From Arthrobacter crystallopoietes (GTDB lineage: Bacteria > Actinomycetota > Actinomycetes > Actinomycetales > Micrococcaceae), in NCBI RefSeq assembly GCF_017603825.1, contig NZ_CP072014.1:2418001-2482000 (forward strand): a stretch of 64,000 bases of DNA, written 5' to 3'. The stretch's first letter is position 1; every line of letters begins with the position of its first letter. The notes under the pieces are model-generated. The model ran no database searches. It was not told the DNA's origin and was given only the letters and a program-made list of their open reading frames with translations. Both the position numbers and the translations under genes were made by a program. Positions 26,094 through 34,261 of this stretch are shown one piece after another.

Positions 26094-27590
26094 TTACTGC
26101 CTACTGCCTGGCAGCGTGACGGTGAAGGTGCTGCCGTGCCCGGGTGAGCTGGTGACCGAGATGGTGCCGCGGTGCGCTTCGATGATTGCCTTGGTGATGC
26201 TCAGGCCCAGACCGGCTCCAGGGATGGCTGTCTTGACGGCCGTGGTCGAACGGAAAAACGGATCGAAAACCTTGCGCTGCTCGTCCTGGGACATGCCGAC
26301 GCCGGTATCGGCGACGGTGATGACGACGTCGTTACCCGTTTGAATAGCACGGACTCTGACTTGCTCTCCCGGACTGGAGAACTTGATCGCGTTCGACAGG
26401 ACGTTGTCCAGCGCCCGCGCCATGCCCTTGGGGTCAACGTGGAGCGGGAGTTGCGGAGTGATGTCCTGGATGATGCCGATGTTCCGGTCAACCGCGCGCG
26501 GTTCGATCGCTCTAATCCTGCTGGCGAGCATCACGGCCAGATCGACGTCCTGCTTTTCTGCCTCTCGCGCCCCGCTCGCTACAGCGAGCAGGTCGGCGAC
26601 CAGTTGCAGGAGCCGTTCGCTGTTTCTCATGGCGGTTTCGAGGGAACGGCGTAGATGCGGGGCAAGATCCTCCTCAAGGGCAAGCTCGAGGTAGCCCATG
26701 ATGGAGGTCAGCGGCGTTCGTAGCTCATGGGAGACGGTCGCGACGAACTCATCCTTCGCTGTGAGAGCGGTCGCTAGCTGGGTGACATCATCGAAGGCCA
26801 TCACGGATCCTTCGAATGCTTCATTCCTGGCGGAGCGGCCGGTAACGCTGATGGCGCGCCGTTTGCCCTCCGGGCCTATCCAGATCAGTTCCTCAGAGAA
26901 TGATTCTCCCTCTGATAGTCGCGGTATGAACCGCCGTTCAGGCGGGATGGGCGTCGTTCCGTCCGGGCCGTAGACCAGCAGGTCCGACTCCTTCGCTGTG
27001 CCGCTATTGCCGGGTGAGGCATGCCGGACTATGGCAGCGAATTCCGCGTTCTGGAGCAGGGGATTGCCCGCGGAATCGATGACGGTGACCCCGACGCCAA
27101 CGGTATTCAGGACAGCCCGGAGCAGGGCTTCATGCCGGCGGTCCTCCTGGTCCGCTCTAGTTTCGGCTGCGGGTGGTGTGCCCTGCAGGGGCCGGACCTG
27201 GGCGGCGCTGCTGACTGCGGGTGTTTGCTCAGATAGGACAACGTGGTCCAGCTCCAGGAGACCGTCATTGCTCGACTTCCTGACCGCCGAAACGACCACG
27301 GATCGGCTGGGCCCTGTTCGAGCCTGTAACTGCACAACGAGGCCGGATACCTGGCCAGCCGTTGTCAGGCTCGTCATCAGCTCGCCGTAACCGCCTTCAG
27401 GAAAATAGTCGCTGCAAGGGGTTCCCAGTAGTTCTTCCCGGGGCGTTCCGGTCCAGCTCTCGATCGTGTCGTTCAGCAAGAGGATGGTTCCGTCGGTAGC
27501 GGCCACAATGTGTCCTACCGGCGACTGATTGAAGAGGGTTTCGAAGTCCAGCCAGCCGCCGATCATCGAGCTCGTGTCACCGGTATCCAT
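26094..27590 (-). CDS. Soluble PAS-domain histidine kinase
   Basis: 498 residues, no membrane helix. An N-terminal PAS domain (FETLFNQSPVGHIVAATDGTILLLNDTIESWTG) and a second PAS-like domain at about 155-275 precede the kinase core: H288 in VSHELRTPLTSIMGYLELALE, N-box DNVLSNAIKFSS, G1 DTGVGMS, F-box DPFFRS and G2 GLGLSITKA. No response regulator is next to it, so it is an orphan or signals to a distant partner. The second PAS-like and the kinase parts are related to the membrane kinase at 17519-19246; the two face the SipW cassette from either side. Confidence 0.9.
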   Translation of the reverse strand: MDTGDTSSMIGGWLDFETLFNQSPVGHIVAATDGTILLLNDTIESWTGTPREELLGTPCSDYFPEGGYGELMTSLTTAGQVSGLVVQLQARTGPSRSVVVSAVRKSSNDGLLELDHVVLSEQTPAVSSAAQVRPLQGTPPAAETRADQEDRRHEALLRAVLNTVGVGVTVIDSAGNPLLQNAEFAAIVRHASPGNSGTAKESDLLVYGPDGTTPIPPERRFIPRLSEGESFSEELIWIGPEGKRRAISVTGRSARNEAFEGSVMAFDDVTQLATALTAKDEFVATVSHELRTPLTSIMGYLELALEEDLAPHLRRSLETAMRNSERLLQLVADLLAVASGAREAEKQDVDLAVMLASRIRAIEPRAVDRNIGIIQDITPQLPLHVDPKGMARALDNVLSNAIKFSSPGEQVRVRAIQTGNDVVITVADTGVGMSQDEQRKVFDPFFRSTTAVKTAIPGAGLGLSITKAIIEAHRGTISVTSSPGHGSTFTVTLPGSRQ

Positions 27591-27782
27591 GACTCACCGT
27601 TCTACCACAGACGTTACAGAACGGTCCGATACAGCCTCCAAGGCTGCCCCAGGCATCTGCGCTATGAATTGCCCTCGGAGGTCACCTCATCTACGGGTCG
27701 ACTGACAAGAATCGCCTTCTTCGGGCATAATTGCAGCGGTAGCTAGACAGCCAAGATATATGCCCATCGAAGGATCAGCTTT

Positions 27783-28292
27783 ATGCAGGACAAAGCGGCC
27801 CAAGACGGCCTGGAAAAAATGGACGAGACGGAGCAGCGGCCGGAGGCGTCGGAACTGCTGAATGCCTTGAGTGATTATGGGGCATCTGAAGTTGCCATGA
27901 GGCGCCGCATGCGCGGGTCCATGAATCTGGGCGAAACGGATTTGCTGGCCCTGCGGTATGTGATCGAGGCTGATGCAGCGAAGAAGCCGATCGGGCCGAA
28001 GGAATTGGGGCAGAAGCTCGGTGTCACTTCCGCGTCCATGACGGCGCTCATTGACCGGCTCGTCAAGAGCGGGCGCGTCAGCCGCGAGCCCCATCCCTCC
28101 GACCGAAGGGCGCTGCTGCTGCGCCCGGCGCCGGGGTCGAGCCAGGAAGTGCGGGGAATGATGGACCTCACGCACCGCCGGATGGCTGAGATCGCCTCAT
28201 CGCTCTCGCCGGAAGAGACCAAAACGGTGGCGGACTTCCTAGAGCGTATGCGCGGCACGGTGGATGCCATCGATCCCTCCAGTCAGGATTGA
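27783..28292 (+). CDS. MarR-family transcriptional regulator
   Basis: 169 residues. The winged helix-turn-helix is clear: LGETDLLALRYVIEA, GPKELGQKLGVTSASMTALIDRLVKSGRVSREPHPSDRRALLLRPAP, the last part being the wing with the conserved D-x-R. Flanking helices for dimerisation are present at both ends. ATG 27783 has AAGGA eight bases upstream. It is divergent from the histidine kinase gene over about 190 bases, and a two-gene unit encoding a kinase follows. Target and ligand unknown. Confidence 0.85.
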   Translation: MQDKAAQDGLEKMDETEQRPEASELLNALSDYGASEVAMRRRMRGSMNLGETDLLALRYVIEADAAKKPIGPKELGQKLGVTSASMTALIDRLVKSGRVSREPHPSDRRALLLRPAPGSSQEVRGMMDLTHRRMAEIASSLSPEETKTVADFLERMRGTVDAIDPSSQD

Positions 28293-28382
28293 ACGCTGTG
28301 TGGACTTAACCGCTAAACCGTCATATAACTAGTCAGGCGAGATACTTTTTATCCGAATTATCAGTAGTCTGAGGAGTGTGCT

Positions 28383-28832
28383 GTGACGCAAGTAGTTGAT
28401 GCCCCCGACGCCATCGGATGGAAAGACGCCTTGCGTGGCGGCGCGTTTTCTTTGCAGGGAGACGACCCGTTTCCTTGGATGAGCGACGTGGCGGCTGTAC
28501 CGCCGGCCCCTTTGCATTGCGGTGCGCCGATGGTGTTGGCGGACGATGCGCCGACGGAATTCCTGCCCTGGGCAGCAACAGTTGCCGGCTGCCGGAAGTG
28601 GATCTGCGATTGCGGCTTCAAGATGGACGCCGTCCCGGACCGAGCGGCTGACACGCTGGGCCTGGTCCGTCTGGCAGCAGCCAAGCAGGAAAGCTTGCAG
28701 TGGGAACTCGACGCGGCGCAGTTAACGCTCGTTCAGGCTATCCGGAACGCTGCCGCAGCCGGCGCGGACATGACCGCGCTGTGCATGGCGGCCGACATGA
28801 CAGAATCCGAGCTTGAAGACGTACTGAAGTGA
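28383..28832 (+). CDS. Unknown protein coupled to a Ser/Thr kinase gene
   Basis: 149 residues, GTG start at 28383. No named family recognised. Four Cys at 46, 70, 75 and 77 (HCGAPM; GCRKWICDCGF) could form a small zinc site. The C-terminal half is helical, ending with TALCMAADMTESELEDVLK, which resembles a helix-turn-helix-like or Sigma-70 region 4-like end but is too short to call. Its stop overlaps the kinase start (GTGA), so it is co-translated with the kinase and may be its substrate or partner. Confidence 0.7.
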   Translation: MTQVVDAPDAIGWKDALRGGAFSLQGDDPFPWMSDVAAVPPAPLHCGAPMVLADDAPTEFLPWAATVAGCRKWICDCGFKMDAVPDRAADTLGLVRLAAAKQESLQWELDAAQLTLVQAIRNAAAAGADMTALCMAADMTESELEDVLK

Positions 28833-29710
28833 CCGCTCCCGCCATCACCGCCGGCATTGAGGAGGCGCTCAAGCCGGCACCGGACGCGGCAGCGTGGGAA
28901 AACTCGTACCTTGCCGGGCGGCGCTACCGGTTGGGACCGGTTTTGGGCTATGGGTCTGAAGCAGTGGTTCGCAAGGCCCTGGACACGCACACCGGATCCA
29001 CCGTTGCCGTCAAGATTTTCCGCTCTGACGCCGCGCATTCAGGCGAGCGGTTTCGTCGCGAAGTCAGCATCCATCGGCGGCTGGACCATTGGGCAATCGT
29101 GCCCATGACCGACTACGGCCGTATCGGTGCGCCTGCCGGCGCCACCGACCGTACGTTCATGGTGATGGAGTACGTGGAAGGCCGGAACCTTCGGCAGGTG
29201 CTGCAAAAAGGTCCCGCAGATCCTGCTGTCACGGCAGCGTGGATGGGCTCCCTTCTGCACGCGCTTTCATATGTCCACCGCAAGGGCATCGTCCACAACG
29301 ACATCAAACCTGCGAACATCCTGATCCCGTCGCTCGGGAACGAGTGCAGCGGTGCCCTTGCCAAACTGACCGACTTCGGCATCGCGACCAGCAGACGGTA
29401 TGCACCGCTGGCCTCCCTCTCCGGCACCGCCCACTACCTGAGTCCCGAGGAGGTCCACGGCACCGAAGCTACCGCAGCAAGCGATATCTACGCCCTGGGT
29501 CTCGTCGCCCTCGAGTGCCTGACAGGCGCAAAACCCTTCCCGGGAACCCCAGTGGAGACGATGGTCGCGCGTACACTCAGGAAACCCCGGATACCTTACT
29601 CCCTTGGACGCAGATGGACAGGACTGCTGCAGGCCATGACGGACCTGCGGCCAGCTGAGAGACCCACCGCCCGCCAGGCGCTCCGAATGCTCCACAGGAT
29701 CAACCGCTGA
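28829..29710 (+). CDS. Soluble eukaryotic-type Ser/Thr protein kinase, HND loop
   Basis: 293 residues, kinase domain only, no membrane helix and no PASTA repeats. Gly-rich loop LGYGSEAVVRKA, lysine K62 in VAVKIF, helix-C E78, catalytic loop VHNDIKPANIL (H156-N157-D158, where most kinases have HRD), DFG at 182-184, SPEE in place of APE, and a GLVALECLTGAKPF subdomain IX. It should bind ATP and be active since Lys, Asp, Asn and DFG are kept, but as a non-RD kinase it would not depend on activation-loop phosphorylation in the usual way. Co-translated with the preceding small gene. Confidence 0.9.
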   Translation: MTAPAITAGIEEALKPAPDAAAWENSYLAGRRYRLGPVLGYGSEAVVRKALDTHTGSTVAVKIFRSDAAHSGERFRREVSIHRRLDHWAIVPMTDYGRIGAPAGATDRTFMVMEYVEGRNLRQVLQKGPADPAVTAAWMGSLLHALSYVHRKGIVHNDIKPANILIPSLGNECSGALAKLTDFGIATSRRYAPLASLSGTAHYLSPEEVHGTEATAASDIYALGLVALECLTGAKPFPGTPVETMVARTLRKPRIPYSLGRRWTGLLQAMTDLRPAERPTARQALRMLHRINR

Positions 29711-29840
29711 CGTTTCCTGATGGTGGGCGGAACAGCGCGCTCAAGTCTGGTCTGAGCTAGCAGGACGGCGGAGAATAGGGATCACTAGGTACCCTCGCGG
29801 CCTTGGGCGGCAGCAATGCCGAGGAGAAGGGAATGATCCC

Positions 29841-30137
29841 ATGTATACCCTGCAAATAGAGCATCAGGTTCGGGACTTTTCAATGTGGCGGCAGGCTTTC
29901 GACAGCGACCCGCTCGACCGCGCCGGATCCGGCGTTCGTGCCTTTAGGATTTATCGGCCCATAGGTGACGACTACGTCATGATCGAGTTGGACTTCGAGA
30001 CGCAGGAAGCGGCTGTGATGTTCCTGGCCAGGCTTGAGGAAGAGGTTTGGACTTCAGGCCCAGTTGCCCCGGCACTTTTGGGAACGCCCGAAACCAGAAT
30101 CGTCGAGGTTGTTGAGAATACGACCGTGGCGTGGTGA
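29841..30137 (+). CDS. Small dimeric alpha/beta-barrel-like protein
   Basis: 98 residues. The pattern of short strands and helices (YTLQIEHQVRDFSMWRQAFDSDPLDRAGSGVRAFRIYR, VMIELDFETQEAAVMFLARLEEEVW) is that of the ABM/YdhR-type dimeric ferredoxin-like barrel, often small monooxygenases or heme-binding proteins. No catalytic residues can be assigned, so the family call is tentative. GAGAAGGGA lies about nine bases before the ATG. It converges on the NTF2-like gene with eight bases between. Confidence 0.6.
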   Translation: MYTLQIEHQVRDFSMWRQAFDSDPLDRAGSGVRAFRIYRPIGDDYVMIELDFETQEAAVMFLARLEEEVWTSGPVAPALLGTPETRIVEVVENTTVAW

Positions 30138-30145
30138 GCAGGAAC

Positions 30146-30577
30146 CTACTGGTCGATGATGGACTCAACTGGCTGTGGAGAAGTTATCGGATCTGCATGC
30201 CGGTGAACAACCTTCCACTGACCTTCCTCTAGCCGGAATATCGTCGTCACCCGAAGCGATACGGGCGACAGCTCATCCGACTGGCCTACCTTCACCCGGG
30301 TCCGTTCGATCTCCACGATGTAAGCCATATCCGTACCGACATGCCCGGAGATCCGCTCGAAGCGGTTGGGTTCGCCGCCCCTGAGGTGGGAAGCTGCTCG
30401 ACCAATCACCCTTTCGACTTCGCTCCACCCTCGAATGGGCGGGCCGAACGGGTTGGCCAAGGTGACGTCACTCTGTCCTGACCAAACCTGCTTCTGAGGG
30501 GAGGCATCTCCCGTGACGATCGCATTTACCGCTTGGTGGTACTGCTCCACGGCGGCATCAAAATCGGATCCAGTCAT
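30146..30577 (-). CDS. SnoaL/NTF2-like protein
   Basis: 143 residues in the NTF2 cone fold of the ketosteroid isomerase/SnoaL type: helix FDAAVEQYHQAVNAIVTGDAS, the kink-helix PQKQVWSGQSDVTLANPFGPPIRGWSEVERVIGRAAS, and four long strands ending VSLRVTTIFRLEEGQWKVVHRHAD, a standard C-terminal signature of the DUF4440-like group. These proteins bind small ligands or act as isomerases; substrate unknown. GGAGG stands just before the ATG. Confidence 0.8.
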   Translation of the reverse strand: MTGSDFDAAVEQYHQAVNAIVTGDASPQKQVWSGQSDVTLANPFGPPIRGWSEVERVIGRAASHLRGGEPNRFERISGHVGTDMAYIVEIERTRVKVGQSDELSPVSLRVTTIFRLEEGQWKVVHRHADPITSPQPVESIIDQ

Positions 30578-30855
30578 TTATCCTCCAGCCTCCGGCTTCA
30601 ATCCGAATTCACCTGAGCCGGCTGAAGCGTGGATACATCGTGGCACCGCCCAGGAGTTGTGTCCACCGTTCAAGGACCACGTCCTCAACCAATGAAGCGG
30701 GTGGCGCCGCGCAACTGGAACCCACTCTTTGAAGTCTGCCAAAACGCTGTTCTCTCTGGCACTTCGTTAGCCGCCATGCCACCCTGAAAAAACGAACCCT
30801 CGCTGTAGCTCGTCCAACCTACATCAGCCCATTCCACGGCACGGAGGATTGCATC

Positions 30856-31512
30856 GTGAAACCGCTGCACACTATTGTTCCGACCACCCTCGCCGCCCTT
30901 GTCCTGAGCCTGACCGCTTGCGTCGGCGCGCCGGAGGGCGCCGGGGACGAACCGGCTCCTGGGCCCACGGAAGAGGTGACGGGCAACCCAACACCAGCCA
31001 CCGAAAGCCAAGTACCGGAACCTACGGGCGAGCTAGGTTCCGGCGAGTTCGCTCCCTACGCCGAGGGTGCCACCGCCGTCACCTATGACGAGCGCGTACC
31101 CGAGGGCAGTTCGGCCGAGGCCAAGGTCAATGACGACGGCGGCAAAACGACGGTGAGCCTGTCAGTAAAGGGGTTTGAACCGGAATCGGAGTACGGCTCG
31201 CATGTCCACGTCGCGGCGTGCGGATCCGATCCGGATGATGCCGGCCCGCACTATCAGGATCAGCAGGATCCTGCGACACAAGGTGAGGACGTCGTAGCGT
31301 CGACGGATCCGGCGTATGCAAACCCCAAGAACGAAATATGGCTGGATTTCACCACCGATGCCCAAGGGAACGCCGACGTCGAAAGCACCGTTGACTGGCA
31401 GTTCCGCGAGGGTGAAGGCCGGTCTGTGGTCATCCACGCGACGCACACCGGCATGCAGGAAGGTGAGGCAGGGGAGGCCGGAGACCGCCTGGCCTGTATC
31501 ACCATCCGCTAG
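30856..31512 (+). CDS. Cu-type superoxide dismutase-like lipoprotein
   Basis: 218 residues. Signal peptide with lipobox S-L-T-A-C, Pro/Glu-rich spacer, then a SodC-type beta-barrel. Copper ligands are all present: H116 and H118 (GSHVHVAAC), H132 (GPHY) and H184 (VVIHATHT). The disulfide pair C122/C214 and the active-site Arg (R211 in DRLAC) are kept. The zinc loop after H132 lacks the usual two His and Asp, so the enzyme is expected to be copper-only, as known for Mycobacterium tuberculosis SodC. It would remove superoxide at the outer face of the membrane. GTG start with GGAGG upstream. Confidence 0.85.
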   Translation: MKPLHTIVPTTLAALVLSLTACVGAPEGAGDEPAPGPTEEVTGNPTPATESQVPEPTGELGSGEFAPYAEGATAVTYDERVPEGSSAEAKVNDDGGKTTVSLSVKGFEPESEYGSHVHVAACGSDPDDAGPHYQDQQDPATQGEDVVASTDPAYANPKNEIWLDFTTDAQGNADVESTVDWQFREGEGRSVVIHATHTGMQEGEAGEAGDRLACITIR

Positions 31513-31671
31513 CTCCCAGCACGAACGTAGCCTGCGTCTCCGACGGCGGGAATACCGAGGAACCGGCCAGCGCGCTTCACCGTCGTCATATACTCAAAGC
31601 ATGCTGATCAGGTGTCTCAACCGTGTCCCCCTCGCCCAGCAGTGCGCCGTCGTGCAGTGCGGGGGTGTGCT

Positions 31672-32700
31672 GTGAGCGGCGGGCTCGTCGCCCTGCTGGA
31701 CGACGTCGCAGCCCTGGCCCGCATAGCGGCAGCCTCAGTGGATGACGTTGCGGCCGGTGCCGCCAGGGCCGGGACCAAGGCCGCTGGCGTCGTCATCGAC
31801 GACGCCGCCGTTACCCCGCAGTACGTGTCCGGAGCAGACCCGTCCCGCGAACTGCCGATGATCAAGCGGATCTTCTGGGGATCGCTTCGGAACAAGCTGT
31901 TGATCATCCTGCCGGCGCTGCTGCTCATCAGTGCTTTCATCCCCGGGGCCATCCCGTTCATCCTGATGCTGGGCGGCACCTACCTCTGCTACGAGGGAGC
32001 CGAGAAGGTCTGGCACAAGGTCCGCGGCCACCACGAGGCCGAACACGCGCCGGCGGTCGAACAGGGCCCGGAGGCGGAAGCCAAGGTCACCAAGGGCGCG
32101 ATCACTACCGACTTCATCCTGTCCTGCGAGATCATGGTCATCTCGATGAACGAGGTGGCCGACCAATCCCTGTGGGTCCGGGCGTTCATCCTGGTGGTCG
32201 TGGCGATCGCGATCACGGTGCTTGTGTACGGCGCCGTCGGGCTTATCGTCAAAATGGACGACATCGGCCTGCACCTGACCACCAAGGATTCCGCTGGCTC
32301 GAAACGCATTGGCAACCTGCTCGTCAAGGGCATGCCGACCGTGTTGGCCGCGATCACCTTCATCGGGACGATCGCCATGCTCTGGGTCGGCGGGCACATC
32401 ATGCTCCAGGGTGCGTACGACCTCGGCTGGCACGCCCCGTACGACTTGGTCCACGTCCTCGAGCACCCGTTCGCCGGGATCGCGGTGGTTGGCGGCTTCC
32501 TGGCTTGGCTCGTGAACACCCTCTGCTCGGCCGTCCTCGGACTCGCGTGGGGCCTCATCGTGATGGCCATCGTGCACCCGTTGATGAAGTTGCTGCCGTT
32601 CGGCAAGAAGAAGGGCGGGCACGAAGAGGGAGACATCCGCGCCGCTGTCGCCGGCTACCGGCCACACGAACGCGACGCCGCAGGAGACGGCGGCAAGTAA
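31672..32700 (+). CDS. DUF808 (YedI-like) membrane protein
   Basis: About 342 residues. From GTG 31672 the protein starts SGGLVALLDDVAALARIAAASVDDVA, the standard opening of YedI/DUF808 proteins, then has TPQYVSGADPSRELPMIKRIFWGSLRNK and six or so membrane helices (LLIILPALLLISAFIPGAIPFILMLGG; FILVVVAIAITVLVYGAVGLIV; and others). The motif GAITTDFILSCEIMVISMNEV is also family-typical. Function unknown in general. The reading frame is open further upstream, but the homology starts here. Confidence 0.85.
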   Translation: MSGGLVALLDDVAALARIAAASVDDVAAGAARAGTKAAGVVIDDAAVTPQYVSGADPSRELPMIKRIFWGSLRNKLLIILPALLLISAFIPGAIPFILMLGGTYLCYEGAEKVWHKVRGHHEAEHAPAVEQGPEAEAKVTKGAITTDFILSCEIMVISMNEVADQSLWVRAFILVVVAIAITVLVYGAVGLIVKMDDIGLHLTTKDSAGSKRIGNLLVKGMPTVLAAITFIGTIAMLWVGGHIMLQGAYDLGWHAPYDLVHVLEHPFAGIAVVGGFLAWLVNTLCSAVLGLAWGLIVMAIVHPLMKLLPFGKKKGGHEEGDIRAAVAGYRPHERDAAGDGGK

Positions 32701-32756
32701 CACGCGGAACACAGCCCGGCCGGACTGGGACCAGCGCTGTTGGCAGTTCTGACCGC

Positions 32757-34241
32757 CTACCCGTCCGCCGGTTCCTGCAGGGCGGCGAGCACGTGCATGT
32801 GCTCCCGGTTCGACGGGTACAGGAGCCCGTAGGTGGCGTACAGCTTTTCGTAGAGCGGGGCAGTTGCCGGATCGGGCTTCACCCTCGCCGCCGTCCTGGC
32901 CCAGTCGGTCCCGGCAGGCACGGCCCCGGTTCCGATGGCGGCAAGCAGCGCGTCCCCGTAGCTGGCACCGATGGTCTGTTCCGGGACCAGCTGTTCGCGT
33001 CCGGTGATGTTGCTGACGATCTCCGTCCAGAGTCTGGCCTTGGTGCCCCCGCCGACGGCTGCGACGCGCCGGATCGGTTCGCCGGCGCTCTCGAGGTACT
33101 CCAGGATCTGCCGGATGCCGAAGCCGATGCCCTCGTACGCGGCACGGAACAGATGGCCGCGAGTGTGGCGCAGCGACAGTCCGGTGATCAGGCCGCGGGC
33201 GTCGGGATCGAAAACAGGCGTACGTTCACCGGCAAAGTAGGGCAGCAGCAGAAGCCCGTCGGACCCGGGCTGCACCGCGGCGGCCTCCGTGACGAGCTGC
33301 TCGAAGGGGACGTCGCCGAAAAGCCGCTGCAGCCAGGTGGTCAGGCTTCCGGACGTTGACATCCCCGCGGCCAGCGTCAAAGACCCCGGGTCCACGCCGG
33401 CCGTGGTCCAGAGTTTGGGTTCGGCGCGGAACTGCCCGAGGACCTGGACGAAGAACATCGTGGAGCCGTACATCAGCATGAGGTCGCCGGGTTGCCGGAC
33501 GCCCGCGCTGAACGCCTCGGCCCAGGCATCAACCGTGCCTGCACAGACCGGAAGTCCTTCCGGCAACCCGGTCGCCTCGGCCGCCTGGCGGTGCACGCGG
33601 CCGCCTACTTCGGCTGGCCAGGCCAGCCGGGGTTGCGGCAGGTGGCCGGCGACGGCGTCGTACCGCTCCGGATGCCACCGGTTCGCACGGAGGTCGTACA
33701 GCGGATCGCACTGGCTTGCAGTGTGGTGGTCCAAAACCAGCTCTCCGGTGAGCTTAGCCAGGATGAAGGAGTTCAGGCTATGCCAGTTCCGGGCACGGGT
33801 GAAGACCTCCGGTTCCCGGTTGCGCAGCCATCGGAGCTTCGGTCCCACAGCCTGCGACGACAGAACCTTCCCGGCATCGCGGAAGATCGCCTCGGCACCG
33901 AACTCCTCCGTAAGCTCGCGGATTTCGACGACGGCCCTTGCGTCAATTCCATACAGGATCGCCGGGCGCAGCGGGGTCAGGTATTCGTCCGTCACGACCA
34001 GGCTGGGACCCATCGCGCTGACGCACATGCCGGCGACAGCCCCGGCGTCGTTCCTGGAAAGAAGCTCCCGGCACAGACGGACCACCTCCGCCCACGCCCC
34101 GCGCTCGGCGTCGAACTCGGCCCACCCGGGCCGCGGGTAGTCGACGTCATGCGTGACCGTTGCGCTGTCCACAACCTGGCCCCCGGCGTCCGCCAGTACC
34201 GCCTTGCTGCTGCCTGTGCCGATGTCGATGCCCAGAAACAT
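32757..34241 (-). CDS. FGGY carbohydrate kinase, xylulokinase-like
   Basis: About 494 residues, two-lobed FGGY kinase. N-terminal MFLGIDIGTGSSKAVLADAGG (ATP phosphate loop), catalytic base D in GTVDAWAEAF, second-lobe signature around GGGTKARLWTEIVSNITGREQLVPE. Ends the polyol operon and would phosphorylate the ketose made by the dehydrogenase, most likely D-xylulose to xylulose 5-phosphate; ribulose or fructose cannot be excluded. ATG 34241 fits the family start; a GTG at 34262 that overlaps the permease stop (TAGTG) would add seven codons. Confidence 0.8.
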   Translation of the reverse strand: MFLGIDIGTGSSKAVLADAGGQVVDSATVTHDVDYPRPGWAEFDAERGAWAEVVRLCRELLSRNDAGAVAGMCVSAMGPSLVVTDEYLTPLRPAILYGIDARAVVEIRELTEEFGAEAIFRDAGKVLSSQAVGPKLRWLRNREPEVFTRARNWHSLNSFILAKLTGELVLDHHTASQCDPLYDLRANRWHPERYDAVAGHLPQPRLAWPAEVGGRVHRQAAEATGLPEGLPVCAGTVDAWAEAFSAGVRQPGDLMLMYGSTMFFVQVLGQFRAEPKLWTTAGVDPGSLTLAAGMSTSGSLTTWLQRLFGDVPFEQLVTEAAAVQPGSDGLLLLPYFAGERTPVFDPDARGLITGLSLRHTRGHLFRAAYEGIGFGIRQILEYLESAGEPIRRVAAVGGGTKARLWTEIVSNITGREQLVPEQTIGASYGDALLAAIGTGAVPAGTDWARTAARVKPDPATAPLYEKLYATYGLLYPSNREHMHVLAALQEPADG

Positions 34242-34261
34242 GTCACTCAAACGGCCGGCCA

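Noticed and set aside
31735-32712. 325-codon reverse frame opposite the DUF808 gene
   Set aside because: Asp/His/Arg-rich, no domain; the forward DUF808 protein is typical from its first residues.
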